Origin: Pelomonas sp051857475 | Lineage (GTDB): Bacteria; Pseudomonadota; Gammaproteobacteria; Burkholderiales; Burkholderiaceae_C | Direction of reading: 5' to 3' | Assembly (NCBI RefSeq): GCF_051857475.1 | Contig: NZ_JBPZGZ010000002.1 | Coordinates: forward strand, 372,001-436,000 | DNA: 64,000 bases | Part shown: one piece after another, positions 16,351 to 25,119 of the stretch | Numbering within the stretch: the stretch's first letter is position 1 | Layout of the letters: each line of letters starts with the position of its first letter | The notes under the pieces: generated by a model | What the model was told of the DNA's origin: nothing | Databases searched by the model: none | Seen by the model: the letters and a program-made list of their open reading frames with translations, nothing else | Program-made: the position numbers and the translations under genes

Positions 16351-16686
16351 TCAAGACGCGGGACGGTTTCCCAGCATGATGATGGCCATTCCGGCCAGGC
16401 TGACGGCGACGCCCACCCAGTCAGTTGTCGTTGGCCGAACCTTGTCGACCAGCATCAGCCACACCACCGCGACACCGATGTAGACGCCGCCGTAGGCGGC
16501 GTAGACCCGCCCAGCGGCAGTTGGATGCAATGACAACAGCCAGGCGAAGAGCGCGAGGCTCGCCGCACCCGGCACGAGCACCCAAATGGGCTTGCCCTGC
16601 TTCAGCCACAGGTATGGCAGATAGCAGCCGACGATTTCCGCGACGGCCGTCACTGCGAACAACAAGAAGGTCTTGAACAGCTCCAT
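16351..16686 (-). CDS. ynfA: YnfA/UPF0060 family small membrane protein
   Basis: 111 residues from ATG 16686, the usual family length. Four hydrophobic segments, beginning LFAVTAVAEIVGCYLPYLWL with the conserved YLPYLWL, and AAYGGVYIGVAVVWLM later. UPF0060 proteins are inner-membrane proteins related to small multidrug transporters; their substrate is not settled. It is divergent from the Cys-rich MerR operon beginning at 16786, and the two share the intergenic promoter region. Confidence 0.9.
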   Translation of the reverse strand: MELFKTFLLFAVTAVAEIVGCYLPYLWLKQGKPIWVLVPGAASLALFAWLLSLHPTAAGRVYAAYGGVYIGVAVVWLMLVDKVRPTTTDWVGVAVSLAGMAIIMLGNRPAS

Positions 16687-16714
16687 CGAACGATTCTCCG
16701 ACGGCGTCAGGCCC

Positions 16715-16745
16715 TTGACCCTCAAGCTACTTGAGCAAATACGGT
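16715..16745 (+). promoter_or_regulatory. MerR-family promoter with SoxR-box-like dyad
   Basis: A -35 TTGACC (16715-16720) and -10 TACGGT (16740-16745) are separated by 19 bp. The spacer contains CTCAAG-CTA-CTTGAG, a perfect dyad. The overlong 19-bp spacer is the hallmark of MerR-activated promoters. The operon downstream encodes its own MerR regulator, so autoregulation is likely. Confidence 0.75.
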
Positions 16746-16785
16746 AGCGACTGTGGGCGTTGTGCCCCGACATCGGAGACCCGTG

Positions 16786-17064
16786 ATGAGACCTTGGAAG
16801 GCTGTTTTGGGAGTTGGGGCGGCGTGTGCTGTTTGCTGTGCGGTGCCGCTGCTGGGCGGCGTCGCCGGACTGGCTGCGGGAACGACTGCCGTCGGGGCTG
16901 CCGGCTCTGCACTGCTCGCCTGCGCAGATGAGCTGACGCCCCTTGGCCTCGCCTTGCTTGCTGTTGCCGCCGCGAGTGCAGGCCTGGTTTGGTGGCGTCG
17001 CCGGGCCCATCGGAAGGCGCAAGTGACGACCATCTGTGGAGGAGCCTGCAATGCAAGCCGCTGA
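16786..17064 (+). CDS. Small MerF-like membrane protein with a vicinal Cys pair
   Basis: 92 residues from ATG 16786 with GGAGA upstream. Two hydrophobic segments. The first contains AVCCAVPLLGG, a vicinal Cys pair followed by Pro, like the metal-transport Cys pair of MerT/MerF. A second Cys pair, CGGAC, sits at the C-terminus. Overlaps the next gene by 14 bases. The likely role is inner-membrane movement of a thiophilic metal such as Hg; the arrangement with a MerR gene supports this, but the exact metal is unknown. It is not a close match to canonical MerT or MerF. Confidence 0.68.
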   Translation: MRPWKAVLGVGAACAVCCAVPLLGGVAGLAAGTTAVGAAGSALLACADELTPLGLALLAVAAASAGLVWWRRRAHRKAQVTTICGGACNASR

Positions 17065-17419
17065 CGAGGCACCCGTTGCTTGTACGTTGTCGTCCGACGA
17101 CCTCGGCCGGCGGCTGGCTTGGATTCGCCAAGTCACATCGGCGAACCTGCTCTCCCATCAGCTGACCGGTACCAAGCTCCAACTGACGTACCGACCGGCG
17201 GCCAAGCCGGACCTTGAGCAAATCGTCGACCGGGAACGGGAGTGCTGCGCCTTCCTGCGCTTCGACTTGCAGGAGTCAGCTGGGACGGTCGAGCTAACCA
17301 TCGAGGCCCCGTCTGGCGTCGGCGAAGAGGCTCGCTGGCTGTTTGACCAATTCTTGCCCTCGGCTGATGCGGGAGCCAGCAAGTCGGCCTGCGGTTGTGG
17401 CCCTGGCGCGTGCGGCTGA
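17051..17419 (+). CDS. Cysteine-rich small protein of a metal operon
   Basis: 122 residues from ATG 17051, with GGAGGAG upstream inside the preceding gene. Contains ERECCAFLRFDL with a vicinal Cys pair in the centre, and a Cys-rich end (ACGCGPGACG). No signal peptide, so cytosolic. Proteins with this ECC-xF-xRF pattern occur beside metal and arsenic genes from memory, without known activity. Its place between a MerF-like carrier and a MerR regulator suggests a cytosolic metal-binding or relay protein. Confidence 0.65.
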   Translation: MQAADEAPVACTLSSDDLGRRLAWIRQVTSANLLSHQLTGTKLQLTYRPAAKPDLEQIVDRERECCAFLRFDLQESAGTVELTIEAPSGVGEEARWLFDQFLPSADAGASKSACGCGPGACG

Positions 17420-17433
17420 CCTACGATGACGAC

Positions 17434-17889
17434 ATGAGCGCAAGGCTGTCTATCGGCGTGGTCGCCCGACGCACGGGTGCGACGGTCCCCACCGTGCGGT
17501 ATTACGAAGAAGTTGGGCTGCTCCCGCCGGTGAATCGAACCGAGGCGGGCCAACGCAGCTACGACGAAACGACGGTCCGGCGCTTGGTGTTCATCCGCAG
17601 GTGCCGAGACTTCGGGTTCTCCATTGACCAGGTGCGGGAGCTGGTCGGTTTGGTTGACCAGCCAGACCGGCCTTGCGCCGAGGTGCGCGACATCGCCGTG
17701 ACGCATCTGCAGGAGGTGCGCCGCAAGCTCGACGAGCTGAAAGCGCTCGAGGCGAGCCTCAACGCATTCGTGGGCAGCTGCGATACCGCCTGCGCCGGTG
17801 GTCCGGCAGTCGACTGCACCATCCTTGAGGACTTGGCGGTTCCCGCCGACATGGCGCGCATCGTCAGGAACGGCTGCTGCAGTCCGTAG
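17434..17889 (+). CDS. MerR-family regulator with C-terminal cysteines
   Basis: 151 residues from ATG 17434. The N-terminal winged helix is typical (IGVVARRTGATVPTVRYYEE). A dimerisation helix follows. Ligand-type cysteines are at PCAEVRD, SCDTAC, DCTI and a terminal CC. The pattern is unlike the CX2CXCX5C of SoxR, so it is not a Fe-S protein, and unlike the CueR loop. It would sense a thiophilic metal and activate the promoter at 16715-16745. Last gene of the operon; its 3' end overlaps the convergent GNAT gene by 26 bp. Confidence 0.87.
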   Translation: MSARLSIGVVARRTGATVPTVRYYEEVGLLPPVNRTEAGQRSYDETTVRRLVFIRRCRDFGFSIDQVRELVGLVDQPDRPCAEVRDIAVTHLQEVRRKLDELKALEASLNAFVGSCDTACAGGPAVDCTILEDLAVPADMARIVRNGCCSP

Positions 17890-18337
17890 TGCTCGCATGC
17901 ACCCGGCGCCGCATCTCAGCCGGATATTCATTGAACCCAAGCGAGCGGCACAACTCGCGACCGACCTCGGTCGCACCGAGGTTGAATTCGCGCATCCCCA
18001 GGTCTTCGCACCGCCGCAGCACCTCCTGAAGCAGAGCACGAGCGATACCTCGCCTGCGCCAGTTCTCTACGGTGAACACGTTCACGACGCGGGCCATCTG
18101 CCCGCCGGGGTTTGCACGTGTCGGGCCCCAGTCCAGCAGCACTGCGCCGGCACCGCCGATGACCACGTCGCCATCGACGGCGAGCACGCCAACATAGCTG
18201 CCAGCCGCTATCCGGGGACGGACCCAAGCTGCGTATGAGGGGCGCCGAGCGGCGTCCTCCTCGCGGTAGCAACCATGCGCTGCCACCACTTCCGCGTCGG
18301 CACCGACTGCCGGTCGAAGAGTCCAATCCAACGTCAT
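17864..18337 (-). CDS. GNAT N-acetyltransferase
   Basis: 157 residues. The acetyl-CoA site is seen as NVFTVENWRRRGIARALLQEV (motif A with RRGIA), then a C-terminal LGFNEYPAEMRRRV. It would acetylate a small molecule or protein amine; substrate unknown. Tail-to-tail overlap of 26 bp with the merR gene. No metal ligand cluster is seen. The gene could be an unrelated passenger between two metal operons. Confidence 0.85.
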   Translation of the reverse strand: MTLDWTLRPAVGADAEVVAAHGCYREEDAARRPSYAAWVRPRIAAGSYVGVLAVDGDVVIGGAGAVLLDWGPTRANPGGQMARVVNVFTVENWRRRGIARALLQEVLRRCEDLGMREFNLGATEVGRELCRSLGFNEYPAEMRRRVHASTTDCSSRS

Positions 18338-18373
18338 TTCCCCTGAGGTCTTAATAGGCCGAGGGTCGCGAAT

Positions 18374-21300
18374 CTACCGGACGCGACGTCGCATCAGATA
18401 CCAGGCAGCTGGCACCACCAGCATGCTCAGCAGCGGCGCCGTCACCATGCCCCCAACCATCGGCGCGGCGATGCGGGTCATGACTTCCGAGCCGGTGCCG
18501 TGCCCAAAGAGGATGGGTAGCAAGCCAGCCATCACGACCGCCACCGTCATCGCCTTCGGCCGCACTCGCAGCACCGCGCCTTCACGGATGGCGGCAAGCA
18601 AGGTCTCCTCGTTCTCGGGTTCTCCGGCTTCCAGGCGCTGTTTCCACGCGTTCTGCAGGTAGACCAGCATCACCACCCCAAACTCCGCAGCCACGCCTGC
18701 CAAGGCGATGAAACCCACGGCCGTTGCCACTGAGATGGCGTGCCCCAAGACCCAGATGAGCCAGAAGCCGCCAACGAGGGAGAACGGAACCGCCGCCATG
18801 ACAAGCGCGGCATCGCCTGCCGAACGGAACAGCAGATAGAGCAGCACGAAGATGATGGCCAGGGTGACCGGCACGACAACCTTCAGACGCTCAGTGGCAC
18901 GCTCCAGGTACTCGAACTGCCCTGACCACGAGACGGAGTAGCCGGGCGGCAGCGCCACCTGTTTGCCGACAACCTCCTGCATCTCGTGCACGACCGAGCG
19001 CAGGTCGCGACCCCGCACGTCGACGTACACCCAGCCAGAAAGCCGCGCGTTCTCGCTGCGGACCATGGGCGGCCCTTCCTCGATGGAGATGCGAGCCACG
19101 TCCTGCAGCAACACCGTTGCGCCCTTCTCAGTGACGAAAGGCAGCTGACGCAGCCGCTCCAGCGAGTCGCGCACCTCACGGGGATAGCGCACGTTGACGG
19201 GGAAACGCTCGCGGCCCTGGATGACCTCGCCCACGTTGTCACCACCGATGGCCGTGGACACCACAGCCTGGACGTCCGCCACGGACAGCCCAAAGCGTGC
19301 GGCTGCAGGACGGTCAACATCCACGTCGATGTATCGCCCGCCGGTCAGCCGCTCAGCCAGCGCCGAGGACACGCCAGGCACGCCTTTCACGGCCAGCTCA
19401 ATTTGCGTGGCCAGCCGGTCGATGGTCGCCAGGTCGGCGCCGGCCACCTTGACGCCAACGGGGCTCTTGATGCCGGTTGCCAGCATGTCGATGCGGTTGC
19501 GGATGGGCGGCACCCAGACGTTCGATAGGCCCGGCACCTTGACGACACGGTCGAGTTCCTCGACGAGCTTGTCCGGCGTCATGCCGGCGCGCCACTGCTC
19601 GCGAGGTTTGAACTGGATAGTGGTCTCGAACATCTCCAGCGGCGCCGGGTCGGTGGCGGTGTCGGCCCGGCCGGCCTTGCCGAACACACGCTCGACCTCC
19701 GGAACGGTCTTGATGAGACGGTCCGTCTGCTGCAGCAACTCGGAGGCCTTCGACACCGAGATGCCAGGCAGTGCCGAGGGCATGTAGAGCAGGTCCCCCT
19801 CATCCAGCGGCGGCATGAACTCGCCACCCAGCCGCATGACGGGGATGGCCGTCACCGCGAGCACCACCGCCGCGATAGCCAGCGTGGCCTTGGGGAAGCG
19901 AAGGACGGCTTCCAGCGCCGGCCGGTAGATGGCGATGAGGAAGCGGTTCACGGGGTTGGCCGTCTCCTTGGGGATGCGCCCACGGATGAGGTAGCCCATC
20001 AGCACCGGCACCAGCGTGACGGAGAGCCCAGCTGCTGCGGCCATCGCGTAGGTTTTGGTGAACGCCAGCGGCGTGAACAGGCGACCTTCCTGGGCTTCGA
20101 GCGTGAAGACAGGCAAGAAGGACAACGTGATGACCAACAGCGAGAAGAACAGCGCCGGCCCCACCTCCATTGACGCCTGCGTGACCAGCCCCCAGCGTTC
20201 CGTCAATGTCGGTGGTCGGCCATGCTTGTCCTCGAAGTGCTCAAGGTGCTTGTGCGCCGCCTCGACCAGGACGACCGAGGCGTCGACCATGGCGCCCAGC
20301 GCGATAGCCACGCCGCCCAAGCTGAGGATGTTTGCGCTGACGCCCTGCCAGTGCATGACGATGAACGCGGTGAGGACACCCACCGGCAGCGTCACAACAG
20401 CCACCAGCGCCGAGCGCAGGTGGAACAGAAACACCGCGCAGACCACGGCGACGACAACGAACTCCTCGATGAGCTTCACGCGCAGGTTGTCGACAGCACG
20501 GTCGATGAGCTTTGAGCGGTCGTAGGTCTCGATGACCTCGACGCCCGTCGGCAGGCTGGGCTTGAGTGCCTCCAGCTTTGCCTTGACCGCTGCAATGGTC
20601 GTGCGGGCGTTCTTGCCCGAGCGCATGACGACCACGCCACCCGTGACTTCGCCTTCGCCATCCAGCTCAGCGATGCCACGCCGCATCTCCGGCCCAATCT
20701 GGACCGCGGCCACGTCGCGCAGCAACACTGGCGTCGCACCGGCTACGCTCAAGGGAATGGTGCGGAAGTCGTCAAGCGACTTCAGGAAACCGCGCGAGCG
20801 CACCATGTATTCAGTCTCGGCCATCTCCACGACAGAGCCGCCGGACGACTGGTTGGCCTTCTGCAGCGCCTGGACAACCATGGCGTGCGTGATGCCGAGG
20901 GCGCGCATGCGGTCAGGGTCGAGCACCACCTGGTACTGACGCACCATGCCCCCGATGCTGGCGACCTCCGACACATCCGGAAGGGTCTTCAGCTCGAACT
21001 TCAGGAACCAGTCGTTAAGCGCGCGGAGCTGGCCGATGTCGGTTTTGCCGCTGCGGTCAACAAGCGCGTACTCGTAGACCCAACCTACGCCGGTCGCATC
21101 CGGTCCCAGCGCAGCAGTCGCGCCGGCCGGCAAGCGGCCCTGGACCTGGTTGAGGTACTCGACCACGCGCGACCGGGCCCAGTACGGGTCGGTCTTGTCG
21201 TCAAAGAGGATGTAGACGAACGAGTCGCCGAAGAAGCTGTAGCCGCGCACGGTCTTGGCGCCAGGCACGCTGAGCATGGTCGTGGTCAGCGGATAGGTGA

Positions 21301-21493
21301 CCAGGTCCTCGACCACCTGCGGCGGTTTGCCCGGGTAGGTCGTGCGCACAATGACCTGGGTGTCCGAAAGGTCCGGCAGCGCATCGACGGGCGTTCGGGA
21401 CACGGACCACAGGCCCGCAGCCACCAGGAACGCTGTGGCAATGAGGACGAGAAAGCGGTTGGTTACCGACCAGCGAATAAGCGAGGCAATCAC
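18374..21493 (-). CDS. cusA: CusA-type Cu(I)/Ag(I) RND efflux permease
   Basis: 1,039 residues, full length for a heavy-metal RND pump. It uses the proton gradient to drive Cu(I)/Ag(I) through CusB and the outer-membrane channel. CusA character is shown by DALPDLSDTQVIV, FGKAGRADTATDPAP with the following LEM, and PPIRNRIDMLATGIKSP, which carry Met positions used for monovalent metal binding in CusA. The proton relay is present in ALGAMVDASVVLVEAA. Twelve membrane segments in the usual order. The start overlaps the cusB stop by four bases, so the two are translationally coupled. Last gene of the copper operon. Confidence 0.95.
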   Translation of the reverse strand: MIASLIRWSVTNRFLVLIATAFLVAAGLWSVSRTPVDALPDLSDTQVIVRTTYPGKPPQVVEDLVTYPLTTTMLSVPGAKTVRGYSFFGDSFVYILFDDKTDPYWARSRVVEYLNQVQGRLPAGATAALGPDATGVGWVYEYALVDRSGKTDIGQLRALNDWFLKFELKTLPDVSEVASIGGMVRQYQVVLDPDRMRALGITHAMVVQALQKANQSSGGSVVEMAETEYMVRSRGFLKSLDDFRTIPLSVAGATPVLLRDVAAVQIGPEMRRGIAELDGEGEVTGGVVVMRSGKNARTTIAAVKAKLEALKPSLPTGVEVIETYDRSKLIDRAVDNLRVKLIEEFVVVAVVCAVFLFHLRSALVAVVTLPVGVLTAFIVMHWQGVSANILSLGGVAIALGAMVDASVVLVEAAHKHLEHFEDKHGRPPTLTERWGLVTQASMEVGPALFFSLLVITLSFLPVFTLEAQEGRLFTPLAFTKTYAMAAAAGLSVTLVPVLMGYLIRGRIPKETANPVNRFLIAIYRPALEAVLRFPKATLAIAAVVLAVTAIPVMRLGGEFMPPLDEGDLLYMPSALPGISVSKASELLQQTDRLIKTVPEVERVFGKAGRADTATDPAPLEMFETTIQFKPREQWRAGMTPDKLVEELDRVVKVPGLSNVWVPPIRNRIDMLATGIKSPVGVKVAGADLATIDRLATQIELAVKGVPGVSSALAERLTGGRYIDVDVDRPAAARFGLSVADVQAVVSTAIGGDNVGEVIQGRERFPVNVRYPREVRDSLERLRQLPFVTEKGATVLLQDVARISIEEGPPMVRSENARLSGWVYVDVRGRDLRSVVHEMQEVVGKQVALPPGYSVSWSGQFEYLERATERLKVVVPVTLAIIFVLLYLLFRSAGDAALVMAAVPFSLVGGFWLIWVLGHAISVATAVGFIALAGVAAEFGVVMLVYLQNAWKQRLEAGEPENEETLLAAIREGAVLRVRPKAMTVAVVMAGLLPILFGHGTGSEVMTRIAAPMVGGMVTAPLLSMLVVPAAWYLMRRRVR

Positions 21494-22965
21494 TTGTTGC
21501 CTCCCGTCCGTTGGACCGAGACCAGCACATAGTCATCGCGCTGCTTCTTGAACTCGAAGTGGACCGAGTCGCCAGGCTTGACGTCTGCGAAGACCGTGGG
21601 ACCGACCCTATGGAACACCATGGTCATAGCGGGCCACTTCAATTCCGGCACCGGCCCGTGGCTGATGGTGAAGCTGCCGGCTTCGACGCTTTCCACCTTC
21701 CCGTCGGCGCTGTAGACAGAGGGCATGGCCATTGCTGGTTCGGATGCTGCTGGCGCGGCGCCCATGGCGCCGAGCACGGACTTCAGCCGGGCCTCGGAGT
21801 CGATGAGGAACTGGCCGCTGGTGACCACCTCGTCGCCTTCGCGCAGCCCCTCGAGCACCTCCACCTGGTCGCCAAGGTCTGCACCGAGCTTGACTTCGCG
21901 TGGCTCGAACGCGCTGCCGTTCTTGCGAACAATGGCCACGGCCCGCGTGCCCGTGCGGATGACAGCTTCGGCCGGCACGACCAGGCGTGACGAGATGGCG
22001 CCTGCGACCTGCAGACGCAGCAGCATGCCTGGGGTCAGCTTGCCGGACCGGTTGTCGACCTCGAAGCGGGCCTGCAGGGTGCGGGTGTTGGCGCTGACCT
22101 GGGGAAGGATTTCCTTCAGTTCGCCAGTGAAAGTCTGCGAGGCGTCCGCCTGCAGTTCGGCCTTGACCTTCTGGCCTCTCACCAGGCGCACGGCCTGCGC
22201 TTCAGGCACCTCGGCCACGGCCCAGACCTTCTCCAGGCCTGCGATGCGGAACAGCGTCATGCCCGGGGACACTGCAACACCTTCGCGCACGCCCAGCTCC
22301 GCCACCACGCCCCCAGCCGGCGCGCTGAGCGTATACCGGGCCTGCGCGGTGCCCGTCTCCTCGCTCTGGCGAACGAGGGCGTCGGGGATGGACATGGCAC
22401 GCAGGCGGTCGCGGGTCGCTGCAATCAAGTCCGGGGCGACGCCCGCACGCTTCAGCGCAAGCAACTCGTTCTGCGGCCCGAGCCATTCGGGCGCGAAGAC
22501 GGTGGCCAAGGCCTGGCCCTTGCGAACCTGCTCCATCGGCGCGCGAACGGCGAGGCGCTCGATGTAGCCGGCAACGCGGGTCTGGACGGCAACGTTCAGG
22601 CGTTCGTCGAACTGCACGGTGCCCACTGCGTCGAACGACGAGGACACATCGGCCTTCTTGACGACAGCGGTTCGCACACCGAGGTTCTGCTGCACCGTCG
22701 GACTGACCTTGACGCCACCGTCGCTTGCCTCGTCGGCGTAGACAGGCACGAGCTGCATGTCCATGAACGGCGACTTGCCCGGCTTGTCGAAGCGCGGACC
22801 GGGAACCATGGGGTCGTGCCAGTACAGCGGCTTGCGTTCTGCAGCGGACGTGGGCGTCTCTGGCGCGGAGGCGGTGGGCTGTGTGGAACGGCCGGCGTAG
22901 AAGCTTCCAACGGCCAGCAGGCTGCCGCCAGCGACGAGAGCGGCGACGAGAGTTGCGCGCTTCAT
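21490..22965 (-). CDS. cusB: CusB membrane-fusion protein with N-terminal metal-binding and C-terminal CusF-like domains
   Basis: 491 residues, longer than classic CusB (about 400). A signal anchor is followed by a heavy-metal-binding motif at about 48-78 (YWHDPMVPGPRFDKPGKS then FMDMQL). The adaptor core (barrel-sandwich and hairpin) follows. The last about 76 residues are a CusF-like domain with SHGPVPELKWPAMTM, including the Trp that caps Cu(I). So one protein docks the pump and carries its own chaperone. Overlaps cusA and the upstream cusC by four bases each. Confidence 0.95.
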   Translation of the reverse strand: MKRATLVAALVAGGSLLAVGSFYAGRSTQPTASAPETPTSAAERKPLYWHDPMVPGPRFDKPGKSPFMDMQLVPVYADEASDGGVKVSPTVQQNLGVRTAVVKKADVSSSFDAVGTVQFDERLNVAVQTRVAGYIERLAVRAPMEQVRKGQALATVFAPEWLGPQNELLALKRAGVAPDLIAATRDRLRAMSIPDALVRQSEETGTAQARYTLSAPAGGVVAELGVREGVAVSPGMTLFRIAGLEKVWAVAEVPEAQAVRLVRGQKVKAELQADASQTFTGELKEILPQVSANTRTLQARFEVDNRSGKLTPGMLLRLQVAGAISSRLVVPAEAVIRTGTRAVAIVRKNGSAFEPREVKLGADLGDQVEVLEGLREGDEVVTSGQFLIDSEARLKSVLGAMGAAPAASEPAMAMPSVYSADGKVESVEAGSFTISHGPVPELKWPAMTMVFHRVGPTVFADVKPGDSVHFEFKKQRDDYVLVSVQRTGGNK

Positions 22966-24194
22966 CGTGCGGCTCCTTCGAGGATGGGTTTCAGGGCGAG
23001 CTGGGCCTGGGTCTTGGCCAGGTCGCGTTGGAGGGAGAGCAGCTTTCTCTGCGCCTCGACCTCGGCATGACGAGCCTCGAACAGCGTCATCAGGGGAACC
23101 TGGTTGGAGCGGTAGGCAGCCATGGCAGCGGTAGTGCGCTGCTGGGAGACGACGACCACGGTCGAGCGGTAGCGTTCGATGCGTTCCGCAAGGCGCTTGG
23201 CATCGCTAGCCAAGGCGTGGTATTCGCCGGTGGCCATGCGGGTGGTCTCGACCAAGGCGGCTTCCGCCTTCTCGGTCAGAGCCAGCTTGGACGCGATGTC
23301 GCGGTCCTGGCGCCGTGCGGGCGCGACGGTAAGGGGGATGCTGACGCCGACCGAGACCATGTCAGGGTAGCCGGCACGCTGGCCATAACTGACCTCCCAG
23401 GACCAGTTGGGATTGCGGCTGGTCCTGGCCAGTTCAGCTTCCTTGCGGCTTACCTCGGCGTCCCGCTGCGCGGCGATGACGGCGGGATGGCTGACTACGT
23501 AGGCCCGCTCTTCTGGTGTCGGGAGGGGGCTTGGCGCAGCCAGGTCGTCAGCGGTAGTGCCTACCCAGCGCTCCAGTGCGGCACGGGCAGTGGCCTGCAG
23601 CTGTTGCACCTCGGCGGTCTCGTCTTCCGCGACGCCGCGAGCACCGGTCAGCGCAAGGACTTCCTGGCTGTTGCCGGTCGCGGAGGAGAGCCGTGCGCGT
23701 GCAGCCTCCAGCTCCTCGTGGGCATGGTGCTCCATCAGCAACGTGAGCTTGACCGTCTCGCCCGCGAACCACGCGTCGAGGTAGGCCAGACCAGCCTGAA
23801 GACGAACATCCGCCGCAGCTGCCTGCACCGTAGCGGCCTCACGACCGACCATTGCGTCGGCAGCGGCTTGACGTGCTGCGCGCTTCTCGGCCGAGAGCCA
23901 TTCCTGGCTGATGCCGACGCGCTTCATCGTCATCGAGTCCCGCGAGCTGAACCTGTCAGCGCCGGAGATGGGCAGGTTGTCGACACCGGCCCGTAGGACA
24001 GGGTCTGGAAGTTGGTTGGCGGCGCGAGCAGCTTCGGTAGCACTCGTGGCGCCGGCGCGGGCCGCGCGGGCGGATTCGGACCGCTGGACTGCCAGCTCGA
24101 GGGCTTGGTCAAGCGTGAGGGGTGCTGCCCAGCACAGGACGGGCAGCAATGCGGCAGCCATAGCGACTGCTCGCAGGAAACGTGGTGATGGCAT
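22962..24194 (-). CDS. cusC: CusC-like TolC-family outer-membrane channel
   Basis: 410 residues from ATG 24194 (frame open to 24245). A signal peptide ends at CWAAP. The helical-barrel repeats of OEP proteins are visible (TLDQALELAVQRSE, later VVSHPAVIAAQRDAEVSRKEAELA). It forms the outer-membrane duct of the Cus complex. No lipobox is evident, unlike E. coli CusC. Overlaps cusB by four bases. A second TolC-like gene lies in the same operon at 27004-28401. Confidence 0.92.
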   Translation of the reverse strand: MPSPRFLRAVAMAAALLPVLCWAAPLTLDQALELAVQRSESARAARAGATSATEAARAANQLPDPVLRAGVDNLPISGADRFSSRDSMTMKRVGISQEWLSAEKRAARQAAADAMVGREAATVQAAAADVRLQAGLAYLDAWFAGETVKLTLLMEHHAHEELEAARARLSSATGNSQEVLALTGARGVAEDETAEVQQLQATARAALERWVGTTADDLAAPSPLPTPEERAYVVSHPAVIAAQRDAEVSRKEAELARTSRNPNWSWEVSYGQRAGYPDMVSVGVSIPLTVAPARRQDRDIASKLALTEKAEAALVETTRMATGEYHALASDAKRLAERIERYRSTVVVVSQQRTTAAMAAYRSNQVPLMTLFEARHAEVEAQRKLLSLQRDLAKTQAQLALKPILEGAAR

Positions 24195-24271
24195 GAAAAC
24201 TCCGTGGACGAGCGGCGGCGTTGCCGGGATGCGGACGTGCCGCACCGGCGCCTGTCAGTCGGCGGAGCTGG

Positions 24272-24655
24272 TCAGACTCGGAGTCTGAGCGTGGAAAGGA
24301 AGAGTGGGTCCGGAGGCGGCTGGGCCTCGGCCGTGGCCGCAGCGGGCACGGTTGTCGCCTCGACAGCGTCGAGCGCCAGCGGCAGCTCCAGCACCTGGAC
24401 CACCATCGGCAGCGACAGGGTGGGGACCTTGACGACCTCGAAGGACTGCGCAGCACTAGAGGAGTGCTCTGCGCAGAGCCCAGGTTGGTCCTGGTCCATG
24501 CCTTGGCAGGGCACGCCGGCTGCCATCATTGCCGCCATCGCGGCCGGGTCTGCCTGTTGCGGGCAGACGTAGCTTGCCAACGCCAGCTGTGAGAACAGCA
24601 GCGACAACACCACGAAGAACGCGGTTGTCAGGCGATGGAGGCGTTGGCGGGGCAT
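24272..24655 (-). CDS. Small secreted protein of the cus block, CzcI-like N-terminus
   Basis: 127 residues with a signal peptide (RLHRLTTAFFVVLSLLFSQLALASYVC). The start RLHRLTTAFF is closely similar to the CzcI-like protein at 45026-45418, so the two are probably related accessory proteins of different efflux operons. The mature part has Met-rich AAMAAMMAAG and a few Cys (VCPQQ, PCQG, LCAE). It is probably periplasmic and a modulator of the operon, by analogy with CzcI. Real role unknown. Confidence 0.65.
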   Translation of the reverse strand: MPRQRLHRLTTAFFVVLSLLFSQLALASYVCPQQADPAAMAAMMAAGVPCQGMDQDQPGLCAEHSSSAAQSFEVVKVPTLSLPMVVQVLELPLALDAVEATTVPAAATAEAQPPPDPLFLSTLRLRV

Positions 24656-24745
24656 GAGCAGCTTGAGTCTAGCGCGGTGGCTTTAGGCGTGGTGCGCGGA
24701 GCCGTAGAGGATTGACTCCGTGCAACCACGACCGCCGCCGTCACT

Positions 24746-25087
24746 TCACTTTGCCGGCTGGATTGCCGTCACGGTGAAGGCTCCGTTCACCTTCTCGGCG
24801 GTGAACTTGACCTTGTCGCCATCCTTGAGGCTGTCCAGCATCTTCGGGTCCGCGACCTTGAAGACCATCGTCATGGCTGGCATGCCAAGGTTCTCCAGAG
24901 GACCATGGCGCAGGGTCACCTTGCCCTGGGCCAGGTCAACCTTGCGGACCTCTCCGTCGCTTTGAGGCGCGGCGGTCGAAGCCGATTGTTGAGCTGCACG
25001 GTCCGCTGCAGATGCAGGAGCGGTTTGAGCAGTGGCGCCAAAAGCTGTGGCGAGCGACGCGATGGCAAGGATGTGGGTCAGCTTCAT
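24746..25087 (-). CDS. cusF: CusF-family periplasmic copper chaperone, Trp replaced by Met
   Basis: 113 residues from ATG 25087 with a signal peptide to about residue 22. The Cu(I) site is at His61, Met72 and Met74 (RHGP, then MPAMTM). The position of the capping Trp of E. coli CusF is here Met69, so the site is His-Met-Met-Met rather than His-Trp-Met-Met. The CusF domain of the neighbouring CusB keeps the Trp. It passes Cu(I)/Ag(I) to the pump in the periplasm. Follows a cupredoxin gene in the operon. Confidence 0.92.
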   Translation of the reverse strand: MKLTHILAIASLATAFGATAQTAPASAADRAAQQSASTAAPQSDGEVRKVDLAQGKVTLRHGPLENLGMPAMTMVFKVADPKMLDSLKDGDKVKFTAEKVNGAFTVTAIQPAK

Positions 25088-25119
25088 GTTCTGGTTCCTT
25101 TCTGGTTTGCGCAAACGCT

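Noticed and set aside
16351..17136. 261-residue version of YnfA
   Set aside because: The N-terminal extension is the shadow of the divergent operon; family length is 111 residues from 16686.
17434..17889. SoxR-type regulator because of the SoxR-like box
   Set aside because: The CX2CXCX5C Fe-S motif is missing; Cys spacing is different.
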